The position numbers and the translations under genes are program-made. Below the pieces are notes generated by a model. That model was given only the letters and a program-made list of their open reading frames with translations, was not told the origin of the DNA and made no database searches. 64,000 nt of DNA, taken from assembly GCF_002846335.1 (NCBI RefSeq), contig NZ_PJMQ01000001.1:1116001-1180000 (forward strand). Reading direction: 5' to 3'. Below are positions 7,570 through 16,068 of this stretch, one piece after another (positions within the stretch are counted from its first letter, which is position 1; each line of letters begins with the position of its first letter). The DNA is from Janthinobacterium sp. 61. Its GTDB lineage: Bacteria; Pseudomonadota; Gammaproteobacteria; Burkholderiales; Burkholderiaceae_D.

Positions 7570-8613
7570 ATGCAGACAGTACGTCCTTACCGGGCCAGTG
7601 ACCGCGATAGCTGCCTGGCCCTCTTCGATGGCAATACGCCGCGTTTTTTCGACCTCTCGGAGCGCGCCGGCTTTGCCGCCTGGCTCGATACATCGACGCA
7701 CCCGTATCTGGTCATCGAGCGCATCGTCGATGGTGACGCGCGCATCGTCGCCTGCGGCGGCCATGCGCTGGACGCGGGCGGCGCCGTTGCCAGCCTGTGC
7801 TGGGGCATGGTGGCGCAGGATCTGCATGGGCAGGGACTGGGCCGCGCGCTGACGCAGGCGCGCCTGGACGCCATCCGTGCCGTGCCGGGAGTCGCCGGCG
7901 TGAGCATGAATACCAGCCAGCACACGCAGGGTTTTTATGCGCGCTTCGGTTTTGAGACAGTTAAAGTGACGCCGGACGGCTTCGGGCCAGGCATCGACCA
8001 GTGGGATATGCACCTGTCCCTGAAAAACGAGGAGCCTGAACATGGTCATATCGCCCCCGTGCCACTGGAAAAAGCCTATCGCCTGCTCAACCACGGCCCG
8101 TCCATCCTCGTCTCGGCCCGCCATGCTGGCATCGACAACGTCATGGCCGCCGCCTGGGCTTGCGCCCTCGATTTTGCGCCACCGAAACTGACCGTGGTGC
8201 TGGACAAGGCCACGCGCACGCGCGCGCTGGTCGAGAGCAGTGGCACGTTTGTCATCCAGGTGCCGACGGCGGCGCAGCTGCAACTGACGCATGCCGTGGG
8301 CACGCACAGCCTCGACGCGCAGCCCGACAAGCTGGCGCGCGCCGGCGTGCAGCTGTTTCACATGGCAGGCTTTGATTTACCGTTCGTGGCGGGCTGCTCC
8401 GCCTGGCTGGCCTGCCGTTTGATTCCCGAGCCGCACAACCAGGCTGCGTATGATCTGTTCATCGGGGAGGTGGTGGGTGCCTGGGCCGATACGCGCGTGT
8501 TTCGCGACGGGCATTGGCATTTCGAGGAGGCCGATCCATCCTGGCGCAGCCTGCACTATATCGCGGGCGGGCGCTTTTACGCGATTGGCGAAGCGCTCGA
8601 CGCGGATACCTAA
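7570..8613 (+). CDS. GNAT acetyltransferase fused to flavin reductase-like split barrel
   Basis: 347 residues. Residues 1-150 form a GNAT domain with the acetyl-CoA loop QDLHGQGLGRAL at 83-94 and GFYARFGFE at 121-129. Residues 161-347 read IAPVPLEKAYRLLNHGPSIL and onward, as in FMN-binding flavin reductases (DIM6/NTAB) that normally stand alone. At the junction, GAGGAG (8029-8034) and an ATG (8042) sit like the start signals of a separate reductase gene, but that ATG is one base out of frame. So the fusion could be real, or it could come from a one-base indel. Each domain fits its usual length. The GNAT substrate is unknown, and the second half probably binds FMN. Confidence 0.78.
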   Translation: MQTVRPYRASDRDSCLALFDGNTPRFFDLSERAGFAAWLDTSTHPYLVIERIVDGDARIVACGGHALDAGGAVASLCWGMVAQDLHGQGLGRALTQARLDAIRAVPGVAGVSMNTSQHTQGFYARFGFETVKVTPDGFGPGIDQWDMHLSLKNEEPEHGHIAPVPLEKAYRLLNHGPSILVSARHAGIDNVMAAAWACALDFAPPKLTVVLDKATRTRALVESSGTFVIQVPTAAQLQLTHAVGTHSLDAQPDKLARAGVQLFHMAGFDLPFVAGCSAWLACRLIPEPHNQAAYDLFIGEVVGAWADTRVFRDGHWHFEEADPSWRSLHYIAGGRFYAIGEALDADT

Positions 8614-9546
8614 CTAATCGAGGGCGATGATCCGGTCGTTTGCTCCGGGCACGCAGCCGTCGGCGATCGGTTCCCAGCCCCGGTGCACCACCACCTGCTT
8701 GCCGTCGTGGCAGATTTCCACGCGTTCGCTGGCGGGCAGGCGCTGGCGCGCGAACGCTTCCAGACTTGCCGGCAGGCTCACTGCCAGCTGCATCGTGCCG
8801 ATGGCCTCCTGCGGGTGGTCGTCCATATGTACCAGGGGGACGAAAATCGAACCGAGCATCAGCCAGCGCGCGCCCACGTCGACGGGGGCGGGCGCATACG
8901 GCGCGGCGCGCAACCAGTCCTGGGCGCGCGCGCGCAAATCGCTGCCCTCGGCCAGCTCGCCCCAGGCGGCGGCCAGCAATTCCACCACCCATTGATTGCA
9001 ATTCTGGTATTTCAGGCTGAACGCATAGGCGTTGGCGCTGTAGCGGCCAGCCAGCAACTGCTGCACGCGCACCGGGTCGAGCAGGGCGCGGCGCAGGGGC
9101 GGCACGGTTTCCGCAGGCAGTTTCACGACAGAGATGTAGCCGAGTGAGGGATTGTCCGTACCCATGGCGAAACCGGCCGTGCCCTGGTCGAAGATGCGCG
9201 GGCGGCCTTCGTCGCAGGCGTAGTAGAGCTGGCGCGCGGACCAGCCCTTGTCATCGTCATGACGCCAGGCAAGCGCAGCGTGCGAATAGCGGATGCCGAA
9301 GCGGGCCAGGTCCAGGCCGGAGCGGCTGATCAGGGCCACGCTGCCTTCGCTGGCGGCCAGCTCCTCGCGCACCACGGCGGCAAAGCGCAACAGGCGATCC
9401 TGCTCCGTGGCCGTGAGTTCCTGTGCGCGGTCGCAAAAGCGCGATGAGGCGAGCGAAGTAGCTGCCTGGGCGGTGCCAGCCAGGACCAGGGTGGCGCAGC
9501 AGGCCAGCAGCCGCGCCAGGTGACGCGAGGTCAAACGAGGGATCAA
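8614..9546 (-). CDS. DUF2145 secreted protein
   Basis: 310 residues from a TTG at 9546 that overlaps the upstream stop (TTGA), giving a signal peptide MIPRLTSRHLARLLACC and onward to an AQA cleavage site near residue 28. Motifs recalled for DUF2145 are FGIRYSHAALAW near 83-94, YYACDEG near 108, and YQNCNQWVVELLAA near 180-193. A conserved His (YSHA) and a Cys-Asn (NCNQW) are arranged like a papain-fold NlpC/P60-type active site, but this is inference. It is translationally coupled behind the serine-rich protein 9543-9992, so the two are likely exported together. No function is established. Confidence 0.78.
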   Translation of the reverse strand: MIPRLTSRHLARLLACCATLVLAGTAQAATSLASSRFCDRAQELTATEQDRLLRFAAVVREELAASEGSVALISRSGLDLARFGIRYSHAALAWRHDDDKGWSARQLYYACDEGRPRIFDQGTAGFAMGTDNPSLGYISVVKLPAETVPPLRRALLDPVRVQQLLAGRYSANAYAFSLKYQNCNQWVVELLAAAWGELAEGSDLRARAQDWLRAAPYAPAPVDVGARWLMLGSIFVPLVHMDDHPQEAIGTMQLAVSLPASLEAFARQRLPASERVEICHDGKQVVVHRGWEPIADGCVPGANDRIIALD

Positions 9547-9992
9547 AGGCTGACGGGACGCGTGGCCAGTTCGCCGTACCAGTCATCGGCCAGCACGAGG
9601 AAGAAGGCGGCGCGCGTGTCGTTGCGCGAGAATTCGATGCCGTAGGCGCGGTTTTGCGCATGCACCATGTCGCCCTGCGCCAGCTGCTGCTTGTCGAGCG
9701 CCGCTTGCGGCAAGTCCAGCACCAGCGGCGTTGCCGTGGCATCGGCCTGCATCGTCAGGCGCGTCATGCCGTCGCGGCCCGGCATGGCGGCCACGTCGAT
9801 GATGCGGTAAGGGCCATTGGCCACCTTGTTGTCGCGCGAGGAGCTGTTGCTCGAACCGTTGAGCGAATCGGAAATGCTGCCGCTCGACTGGGAACCGGCG
9901 CTGGAGGCCGAAGAAACGAAGCTGTCGGCGTTGGCGTTGCACGCCATGGTCAAAGCTGCGGCCAGGCCGAGCATGCGTAAGGAGGTAGTCAA
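9543..9992 (-). CDS. Exported serine-rich small protein, partner of DUF2145
   Basis: 149 residues if it starts at TTG 9992, which gives a signal peptide with a basic n-region (MTTSLRMLGLAAAL) and a cut near ANA-DS. The ATG at 9974 would also work but has no ribosome site. After cleavage the chain is serine/asparagine-rich for about 35 residues, then shows a small beta domain (PYRIIDVAAMPG, TPLVLDLPQAAL, AYGIEFSRNDTRAAFFLVL). Its stop overlaps the start of the DUF2145 gene by 3-4 bases. I recognise no domain name. The coupling suggests joint periplasmic function. Confidence 0.65.
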   Translation of the reverse strand: MTTSLRMLGLAAALTMACNANADSFVSSASSAGSQSSGSISDSLNGSSNSSSRDNKVANGPYRIIDVAAMPGRDGMTRLTMQADATATPLVLDLPQAALDKQQLAQGDMVHAQNRAYGIEFSRNDTRAAFFLVLADDWYGELATRPVSL

Positions 9993-10066
9993 GGCAGTTT
10001 TCCAGTGGACGTCAATGAAAGCGGGCCGGGTCTATCCCAGCCTGCGCCATCATAGCAGATCGGCTA

Positions 10067-10900
10067 TCAGCTGAGCAGTACCTCGATCAGGCCCTTTGCT
10101 TCGGCCGACGGCTCGGTGCGCAGCGCCTGCAGCACGGGATCGTGCTCCAGGTAGGCTTGCAGCGGAGCGCTGACGGTGACGTTGGCCTGCGGTAGCGGCG
10201 AGGGCACGGGCGCGAGCGCCTTGGCCAGCAGCAGGGTATCGCGCAAGCCTTCGGGCGGCAGCATGATGGTCGAGCCGGGCAAGGCATTGACGGCATCAGC
10301 GACGGGCAGCGGCACGTTCAACTGGCGCATCAGCGCGCGGCCAATCACTTCCAGGGTGGATGCCATCTGGATTTCCAGCTGGGCGTACAGGCCCGGAGTC
10401 TTGTCGGCCTGGGCCAACATGTAAAAGCCGGCCACTTCATGCACGATGCCGGCGAACAGGGCCGTATCGGCATCCGTGTGCGTGACGGCGCCGGCCAGCG
10501 CATGCGCCAGCGCCGCCACGTGCACGGTGTGTGCCCACAGCTGGGTGGCCCGGGCGCGCAAGGCTTCGTCGCGGATGCCGGCGTTCAACTGGCGGATCAC
10601 GGCTGCCGTCGCCAGCGCATACAGGTTGCGGTGGCCAAGCCGTTCGACGGCGGCGCGCACGCTGGTGATGGAGGGCGCCTGGCCCGGCGAGAACAGGGCC
10701 GAATTGGCCAGCGCCACGGCACGTGCCGACAAGGTCGGTTCGCACAGCAGCAGCCGGCTGATGTCGGACGAATGGCAATCCGGGTTGGCCAGTTCCTTTT
10801 GCAGGAGCAGGGCCGTGTTGATGCTGGTGGGAAAGGCCAGGGTTTCCGTTTCGGCACTGGCCAAAAGTTGCGCCAGGCTGCTGAGCGTGTTGACGTGCAT
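10067..10900 (-). CDS. HDOD-domain signalling protein
   Basis: 277 residues, with the HDOD fold covering most of the chain. It shows LAFPTSINTALLLQKEL near 21-37, then a SDISRLLLCEPTLSARAVALAN segment near 44-65 (cited as ISRLLLCEPTLSARAVALAN), and SITSVRAAVERLGHRNLYAL near 77-96. It ends in a helical part with HTVHVAALAHALAG and GIVHEVAGFYML. HDOD proteins are HD-like domains without the metal-binding HD pair and act in chemotaxis, cell-cycle and c-di-GMP related signalling. It is monocistronic, and no receiver or GGDEF domain is attached. The start ATG lacks a strong Shine-Dalgarno sequence. Confidence 0.85.
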   Translation of the reverse strand: MHVNTLSSLAQLLASAETETLAFPTSINTALLLQKELANPDCHSSDISRLLLCEPTLSARAVALANSALFSPGQAPSITSVRAAVERLGHRNLYALATAAVIRQLNAGIRDEALRARATQLWAHTVHVAALAHALAGAVTHTDADTALFAGIVHEVAGFYMLAQADKTPGLYAQLEIQMASTLEVIGRALMRQLNVPLPVADAVNALPGSTIMLPPEGLRDTLLLAKALAPVPSPLPQANVTVSAPLQAYLEHDPVLQALRTEPSAEAKGLIEVLLS

Positions 10901-11033
10901 GGATAGGGGGGAGCGAGAAGTAGCAATGCCCCATCTTATCAGGCAATCCGGCCCGCATGGCGCCCGCCAGCCTTTTCAGCCATGCGCCTGCCCGGGGGCA
11001 AGCTGTTGCGCGGCGTTGCCGAGGCCGTCACTG

Positions 11034-12131
11034 TCAAGGCAGCAGCAGCGTATGCTGGCTGGCCGTATGAAAATCGCGCCACACGCGGTTGATGGTGCTG
11101 TCTTCGCGGGCTGCGTACAGGCCGCAGTAAGGATACAACGCGTCGACGGCCGCGCGGCAGACGGCCACCAGGGCCAGCGAAGTGGTTTGCACGGCCTGCA
11201 TGGCGTCGTCGTCCAGCGCCGCGCCGGCAGCCACTTGCGCCCAGCTGTCGTCCAGCACGGTGTAGTAGCGGGTGCGGGCGGCGGTGAACGCATCTTTCCT
11301 GTCCTGCAACATGTTGGCCACTTCCGGCACGTCCAGCAGCGGCAAGCCGGCGCGCGCATGGCGGCGATGGCGCATGCATGCTTCGGCCAATTCCATGAAA
11401 TGCCCGGCCATGCCGGCCATATTCGCGGCCAGGGTCACATAGGCTAGCGAGTAAAACGGGTAGCGGTACAGGGGGCCGCCAGCCGTCGCGGCTGCGGGGC
11501 TGATCGTAAAACCGTGTTCCTTGCTCAGCCACTGGCCGTCGATGCGGTAGCTGTGCGAGGCGCTGGCGCGCATGCCGATGCTGTTCCACGATGGCACCAG
11601 TTGCACCAGCGCGGCAGGGACCAGGAAGGCGCGGATGCGCGGCTTGCCTTCTGCATCGAGCAGGGGCTGGCCATCGCGCTGCAGCCGGGCGTTCAGGGTG
11701 AAATGCGTGGCCATCGGCGCGCCGCTGGCGTAATCCCAGCTGCCCGTGATGCGGTAGCCGTCGCCTTCCTCTTCCGCGCAGCCCGTGGCCGCTCCGCTGC
11801 CGCCCAGGCAGACACGGGGCGTGCCGATGATGCTGCGCGCCATGTCAGGGGCCAGAAAACCCGCGAACCAGCCCGCGCCCGCGCACAGGGTCAATACCCA
11901 GCCCATGCTGCCGTCGACGCCGGCCACGGCTTCTTCCAGGCGCACCACGTGCGGCAAGGGCAGCTCGGCGCCGCCCGCGCTGCACGGCGCCAGCATCGTC
12001 AGCCAGCCGCGCCGGTGCAGCAAGGCTTGCTGGGCCGGATGCAAAAAGCGGGCGGCGTCGGCTGCCGGCGCATGGCGGGCGATGCGGCGGGCGTCGCGCT
12101 CGCAAAGGGTATCGATGACAGCGTGCGGCAT
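11034..12131 (-). CDS. Acyl-CoA dehydrogenase-like flavoprotein
   Basis: 365 residues. The N-terminal helical part is followed by VDGSMGWVLTLCAG (72-85) and a central beta-domain with YRITGSWDYASGAPMATHF near 127-145. That is the flavin-facing W-x-(Y/F)-x-S-G segment of acyl-CoA dehydrogenase and HpaB/DszC-type monooxygenases. The C-terminal helical bundle follows. It is slightly shorter than classic acyl-CoA dehydrogenases (about 380), and the usual catalytic glutamate is not obvious, favouring a monooxygenase-like or desaturase-like role. No flavin reductase or CoA ligase is adjacent, so the substrate is unknown. It is single-gene, with its start ATG at 12131. Confidence 0.72.
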   Translation of the reverse strand: MPHAVIDTLCERDARRIARHAPAADAARFLHPAQQALLHRRGWLTMLAPCSAGGAELPLPHVVRLEEAVAGVDGSMGWVLTLCAGAGWFAGFLAPDMARSIIGTPRVCLGGSGAATGCAEEEGDGYRITGSWDYASGAPMATHFTLNARLQRDGQPLLDAEGKPRIRAFLVPAALVQLVPSWNSIGMRASASHSYRIDGQWLSKEHGFTISPAAATAGGPLYRYPFYSLAYVTLAANMAGMAGHFMELAEACMRHRRHARAGLPLLDVPEVANMLQDRKDAFTAARTRYYTVLDDSWAQVAAGAALDDDAMQAVQTTSLALVAVCRAAVDALYPYCGLYAAREDSTINRVWRDFHTASQHTLLLP

Positions 12132-12357
12132 GGGCAGAATCCGGCAATGGCGAAGGCGGGCATTTTCGCACAGCCCGGCGCGCCGGGGCCAGCCTTCGCC
12201 CGTTATCGTCCCAGTCCGGCGCCTCCAAGCTGCAGGAAAGGGGACGCCATGAGCAGATCGGGAACGTCATCTATGCCACCACCGCAGTGCTGCGCAGGTG
12301 ACAGCGGTGACCGTTCCCGTCGTACAACAAGGGGGGCGATAGGGACGGACGGCAAGG

Positions 12358-12687
12358 CTATTTGCCGATTTGTTTGCTGACCACATTTTCCTGCTGGTTC
12401 AGGGCGCGCTGGTCCGCCTTGGTGATATGGCCGTTATCGAGCTTGGCCATACTGCGCTCTTCGCGGCGGATACTGCGGTCTTCGCGGTGCAGGGCGGCCG
12501 CCTGCCCTTTGGTGATGTCGCCTTCCTTGACTTCCTTGTGGATGCGCGCGTTTTGATGCGCGAGGCGGTTGTTCACCTGTTCGCGGCGCGGATGGTTTTT
12601 CTGCCAGGTCGTTTCTGCGGCAAAGCTGGTGGCGGTAGCCGAGGCAAGAGTCATCAGGAGGATGGCGGACAGAGTGGTGGTTTTCAT
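12358..12687 (-). CDS. Small exported charged helical protein
   Basis: 109 residues from the ATG at 12687. The longer upstream frame lacks a signal. A signal peptide ends near AFA or FAAET (residue 23). The mature part is highly charged and helical, with two similar units: EVKEGDITKGQAAALHRED with IRREER, and KLDNGHITKADQRALNQQEN. A QKNHPRREQVNNRLAHQNAR segment precedes them. Comparable small periplasmic proteins are common in Burkholderiales, and their function is unknown to me. It is divergent from the SulP gene, with 160 bp between them. Confidence 0.7.
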   Translation of the reverse strand: MKTTTLSAILLMTLASATATSFAAETTWQKNHPRREQVNNRLAHQNARIHKEVKEGDITKGQAAALHREDRSIRREERSMAKLDNGHITKADQRALNQQENVVSKQIGK

Positions 12688-12847
12688 TGCAGTCTCCAGG
12701 TGGATGGTCAGGGATGTGACCCTGCTCAAACGTGCCGCCGGGGCCGCTGGTGCACAGCATATTTGTTTCAAATGTAAGCAAATGTGGCTGGAACGGCGGT
12801 TTTGCCGCATCATGGAGTGGACCAGTGCCACCACCAGGAACATCGCC

Positions 12848-14509
12848 ATGAGCGCATCGGCTGCGACGCAATTGAACCGCTGGCAAGATGTCAGTGCCGG
12901 CCTGTCGATCGCCGGCCTGCTGCTGCCGGAAGCGGTGGCGTATGCCAGCATCGGCAATCTGGCGCCACAGGCGGGTATCCTGGCCCTGTTCGCGGGCTTG
13001 CTCTGCTATGGCGTGCTGGGCACGAGCCGCTTTGCCATCGTTTCAGCCACGTCGTCATCGGCCGCCGTGCTGGCCGCCGCCATGGCGTCCATGCCGGGCG
13101 GTACGGCGGGGCACCGGCTCATGCTGATGGCGGGATTGGTGATGTTGACGGGGGCATTTTTCCTGCTGGCCTGGGTGGCCAGGCTGGGCAGCGTCACGCA
13201 ATTCATCGCCAAGCCGGTATTGCGGGGCTTTTCCTTCGGCCTGGCCATCGTCATCATCGTGAAACAGTTGCCCGGCGTGCTGGGCGTGCAGCCGCCGCAG
13301 GGCGACATGCTGCACCTGGTGCCCGGCTTGCTGGCGCGGGCAGGGCAGTGGAACGGGGTTGGCGCGGGCCTGTGCGCGGCGGCCCTGCTGTTGCTGTTCC
13401 TGCTGCGGTGCTGGCGGCGCTGGCCCGCCGGCCTGATCGTCATTGCGCTGGGCATAATTGCAGGCCGCTGGCTGGATCTGCCTCGCCACGGCGTGGCCCT
13501 GGTGGGCGCCATCGATGTCAGCCTGGCCATGCCCGTCCTGCCGCGCCTGACGCAAGAGGAATGGACGCGCCTGGCCGAGCTGGCGTTTGCACTGGCGCTG
13601 ATCCTGTATGCCGAATCGTATGGCGCCATCCGCAGTTTTGCCTTGAAGCACGGCGACCCTGTGGCGCCCGAGCGCGACTTGCTGGCGCTGGGCGCGGCGA
13701 ATGTGTTGGCGGGATTGCTGCAAGCCATGCCGGTGGGCGCCGGCTATTCGGCCACCTCCGCCAACGAGGCGGCGGGCGCCACCTCGCGCCTGGCGGGCCT
13801 GGTGGCCGCCGCCGTGGTAGGCCTGATCGTGCTGACCCTGCTGCCGCTGGTGGCGTTCACGCCCCTACCCGTGCTGGCCGCCGTGGTCATCCACGCGGTC
13901 AGCCATACCCTGAATCCTGTTTCTTTGCAGCCATACTTTGCCTGGCGCCGCGACCGCCTGCTGGTGCTGGCGGCGATTGCCGGCGTGCTGCTGTTCGGTG
14001 TCCTCGACGGCTTGCTGGTGGCCATCGCCATCAGCCTTCTGCTGATGCTGCGCCGCCTGTCGCGGCCGGGCATGTCCGTGCTGGGGCGGCTGGGCAACAG
14101 CCACGACTACGTCAAGCTGGCGCTGCATCGCGATGCCCGGCCGCAGCCGGAGCTGCTGATACTGCGTCTCGATGAACCCCTGTTCTTTGTTAACGCCGAG
14201 CGCAGCCTGCACCTGGCGCGTGCCATGCTGGAAGAGCGGGCCGGTCCGCTGCGCAAGGTAATCCTCAGTCTGGAAGAGTCGCCCGACCTCGATGGCAGCA
14301 GCGTCGAAGCCTTGCGCGACTTTGCCGCGTTTGTGCGTCAGCAGGGGCTGGCGCTGGCGCTGGCGCGGCTGAAGGAGCCGGCCTGCAGCGTGCTGCAACT
14401 GGCCTTGCGCGACATGCTGGCTGTCCAAGCCGGGCCGGCACTGCTGCTCAGTGAATTGAGCGTGGCCGAGGCCGTGCGACTGCTGGACTGCCCCACGCCT
14501 GAACAGTAG
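12848..14509 (+). CDS. SulP family anion transporter with STAS domain
   Basis: 553 residues from the ATG at 12848 with AGGAA upstream. ATG 12812 would add 12 residues. The SulP signature GLLLPEAVAYASIGNLAPQAG lies at residues 17-37, its usual place before transmembrane helix 1 (cited as PEAVAYASIGNLAPQAG). About 11 membrane segments reach residue 410. The remaining C-terminus is a cytoplasmic STAS domain with EPLFFVNAERSLHLA and a SLEESPDLDGSSVEAL stretch, the anti-sigma-antagonist-like phosphoserine loop. SulP proteins import sulfate, bicarbonate or dicarboxylates with H+ or Na+. The anion cannot be told, because no carbonic anhydrase or cys gene is adjacent. Confidence 0.88.
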   Translation: MSASAATQLNRWQDVSAGLSIAGLLLPEAVAYASIGNLAPQAGILALFAGLLCYGVLGTSRFAIVSATSSSAAVLAAAMASMPGGTAGHRLMLMAGLVMLTGAFFLLAWVARLGSVTQFIAKPVLRGFSFGLAIVIIVKQLPGVLGVQPPQGDMLHLVPGLLARAGQWNGVGAGLCAAALLLLFLLRCWRRWPAGLIVIALGIIAGRWLDLPRHGVALVGAIDVSLAMPVLPRLTQEEWTRLAELAFALALILYAESYGAIRSFALKHGDPVAPERDLLALGAANVLAGLLQAMPVGAGYSATSANEAAGATSRLAGLVAAAVVGLIVLTLLPLVAFTPLPVLAAVVIHAVSHTLNPVSLQPYFAWRRDRLLVLAAIAGVLLFGVLDGLLVAIAISLLLMLRRLSRPGMSVLGRLGNSHDYVKLALHRDARPQPELLILRLDEPLFFVNAERSLHLARAMLEERAGPLRKVILSLEESPDLDGSSVEALRDFAAFVRQQGLALALARLKEPACSVLQLALRDMLAVQAGPALLLSELSVAEAVRLLDCPTPEQ

Positions 14510-14558
14510 CGGCGACTATGCTACGCTGGCGGCCAGGCGATGCACCTGGGGAGATAGC

Positions 14559-15179
14559 ATGACAAGCGCGAAACCGCAACTGGTCAAGGCAAGGCTGAAC
14601 AAGCTGCTGCCCACGCAAATCACGGTCGGCATGGCTGAGGTGGCGCTCAAGCGCGCGCACTGGGCCAGCCTGGGCAGGAAGGCACGGACGGCGGCGCTGG
14701 CCGATCACTGGTTTCCCAGCATCATCGGCCCGGAAGGACGCCACTACATCGTCGACCATCACCATTTCGGCCTCGCGCTGCACCAGGAAGGCGTGAAAAC
14801 CGTCAGCCTGATGATACTCAAGGATTTGTCCTGGCTGGAGCCGCTGCACTTCTGGCATGTAATGGACCACCACCAGTGGGTGCACCCCTACGACAACGAA
14901 GGCTTGCGCCGCGATTTTTCCGCCATTCCCCGGCACCTGAGCGGTTTGCACGACGATCCTTACCGCAGCCTGGCCGGCGAATTGCGCGGCGCAGGCGGTT
15001 ATGCCAAGGATGTGACGCCGTTCAGCGAGTTCCTGTGGGCCGATTTCCTGCGCAGCCGTATCGCGCCCGCAAGCCTGCAAAAGAATTTCCCCAAGGCACT
15101 GGCGCAAGCGATGAAGCTGGCGCGCGGCCAGCAGGCGCGCTATCTGCCAGGCTGGAGCGGCGTCGTGCCACCGGCCTGA
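14559..15179 (+). CDS. ParB-like nuclease-fold protein (ParBc_2)
   Basis: 206 residues, with a start supported by GGGGAG eight bases upstream. The C-terminal two thirds match the ParBc_2 (PF08857) family. HYIVDHHHFGLALHQEG at about 68-84 resembles the ParB/sulfiredoxin-fold catalytic motif (hGHhR-like), and F-WHVMDHHQWVHPYD at 107-122 is also family-typical. The family is distinct from chromosome-partitioning ParB; an ATP-binding or nuclease activity is only inferred from the fold. KAR then LNKLLPTQITVG near the N-terminus corresponds to the ParB box. It is encoded alone after the SulP gene with a 49-bp gap. Confidence 0.8.
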   Translation: MTSAKPQLVKARLNKLLPTQITVGMAEVALKRAHWASLGRKARTAALADHWFPSIIGPEGRHYIVDHHHFGLALHQEGVKTVSLMILKDLSWLEPLHFWHVMDHHQWVHPYDNEGLRRDFSAIPRHLSGLHDDPYRSLAGELRGAGGYAKDVTPFSEFLWADFLRSRIAPASLQKNFPKALAQAMKLARGQQARYLPGWSGVVPPA

Positions 15180-15185
15180 CAGCGT

Positions 15186-15416
15186 CTACAGCAGGAAGGC
15201 GCTGCCGGCCGCCAGTATGCCGGCCGCGGCAGCGCCCACGGAGCCCCACAGCAGCCAGCGGCGCCGCGTCAGCACCGTGATGGCGGCCAGCGCGACGGCG
15301 ATCTGGATGAAGGTCAGGGCCACGGCCAGGCGTTCGTGCGGGCGCAGCCTGGCTGCCGATTCCTCGCCCAGCTTTCTTGATTGAACTTCCAGCTGGTGCG
15401 TGATGGATTGCACCAC
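15186..15416 (-). pseudogene. C-terminal remnant of a DUF4337 membrane protein
   Basis: The 76-codon frame shows EESAARLRPHERLAVALTFI followed by QIAVALAAITVLTRRRWLLW, the last helices of DUF4337 proteins (about 170-180 residues). The N-terminal half, including the first transmembrane helix, is missing, and the frame is blocked upstream by a stop. A GTG at 15416 could start a 76-residue product, but there is no ribosome site. It is probably a 5'-truncated relic. Confidence 0.55.
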
Positions 15417-15593
15417 CAGTTTTTCCCTTTCCTGCCTAGCCTGCTTTTCGCGGGGGCAGGTGGGAGCGAAGAAACTGGTATTGACATGATGTCACTACCG
15501 CATCCGCCATGCAAGCTGGCGAGCGCCGCAACATGGTGCGAACAGGCATAAGCGGGTACAGTACAGCGTTCCGTCCCTGAAAGCGTATAGCCC

Positions 15594-16046
15594 ATGAGCA
15601 CGTCCCGTCTTCCCGACCCGCAATTTGCCGACAGAGTCCGCGCCAGTTTTGATTTGCAGAATGCCATGACCCTGATCCAGGCCAGCCTGCCCGTGGTGGC
15701 GCTTGGCAGCACGGAAATCCACGTGCCGCACTGGAGCGGCATCGAGCAGCAGCACGGTTTTGTGCATGGCGGCGTGGTGGGCATGATCGCGGACTCGGCC
15801 GCCGGCTACGCGGCCATGAGCATGGTGCCGGACGGTGCTTCCGTGCTGACAGTGGAATACAAGATGAATCTGGTGGCGCCAGCCGATGGCGAGAAACTGA
15901 TCGCGCGCGGCAAGGTGGTGCGCCCGGGCCGAACCCTGATCGTCACGCAGGCCGAAGTGTTCGCCGTCAAGGATGGCCGGGAAACGCTGTGCGCGCTGAT
16001 GCAGCAAACCATCATGGTGATGCACGGCAAGTCGGAAAAAATCTGA
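15594..16046 (+). CDS. PaaI-type hotdog thioesterase
   Basis: 150 residues. The hotdog fold is visible: HGFVHGGVVGMIADSAAGYA at about 54-73 contains the family G-x-x-H-G-G-x-x-x-x-x-x-D signature, with the catalytic Asp in ADSAAG. VLTVEYKMNLVAPADGEKL and VVRPGRTLIVTQAEVF complete the sheet. Such enzymes hydrolyse acyl-CoA thioesters, often aryl-CoA. The gene is monocistronic and converges on the GST gene with a 22-bp gap. The substrate is unknown. Confidence 0.85.
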   Translation: MSTSRLPDPQFADRVRASFDLQNAMTLIQASLPVVALGSTEIHVPHWSGIEQQHGFVHGGVVGMIADSAAGYAAMSMVPDGASVLTVEYKMNLVAPADGEKLIARGKVVRPGRTLIVTQAEVFAVKDGRETLCALMQQTIMVMHGKSEKI

Positions 16047-16068
16047 ACCGTACACCACGGCACGCGAT

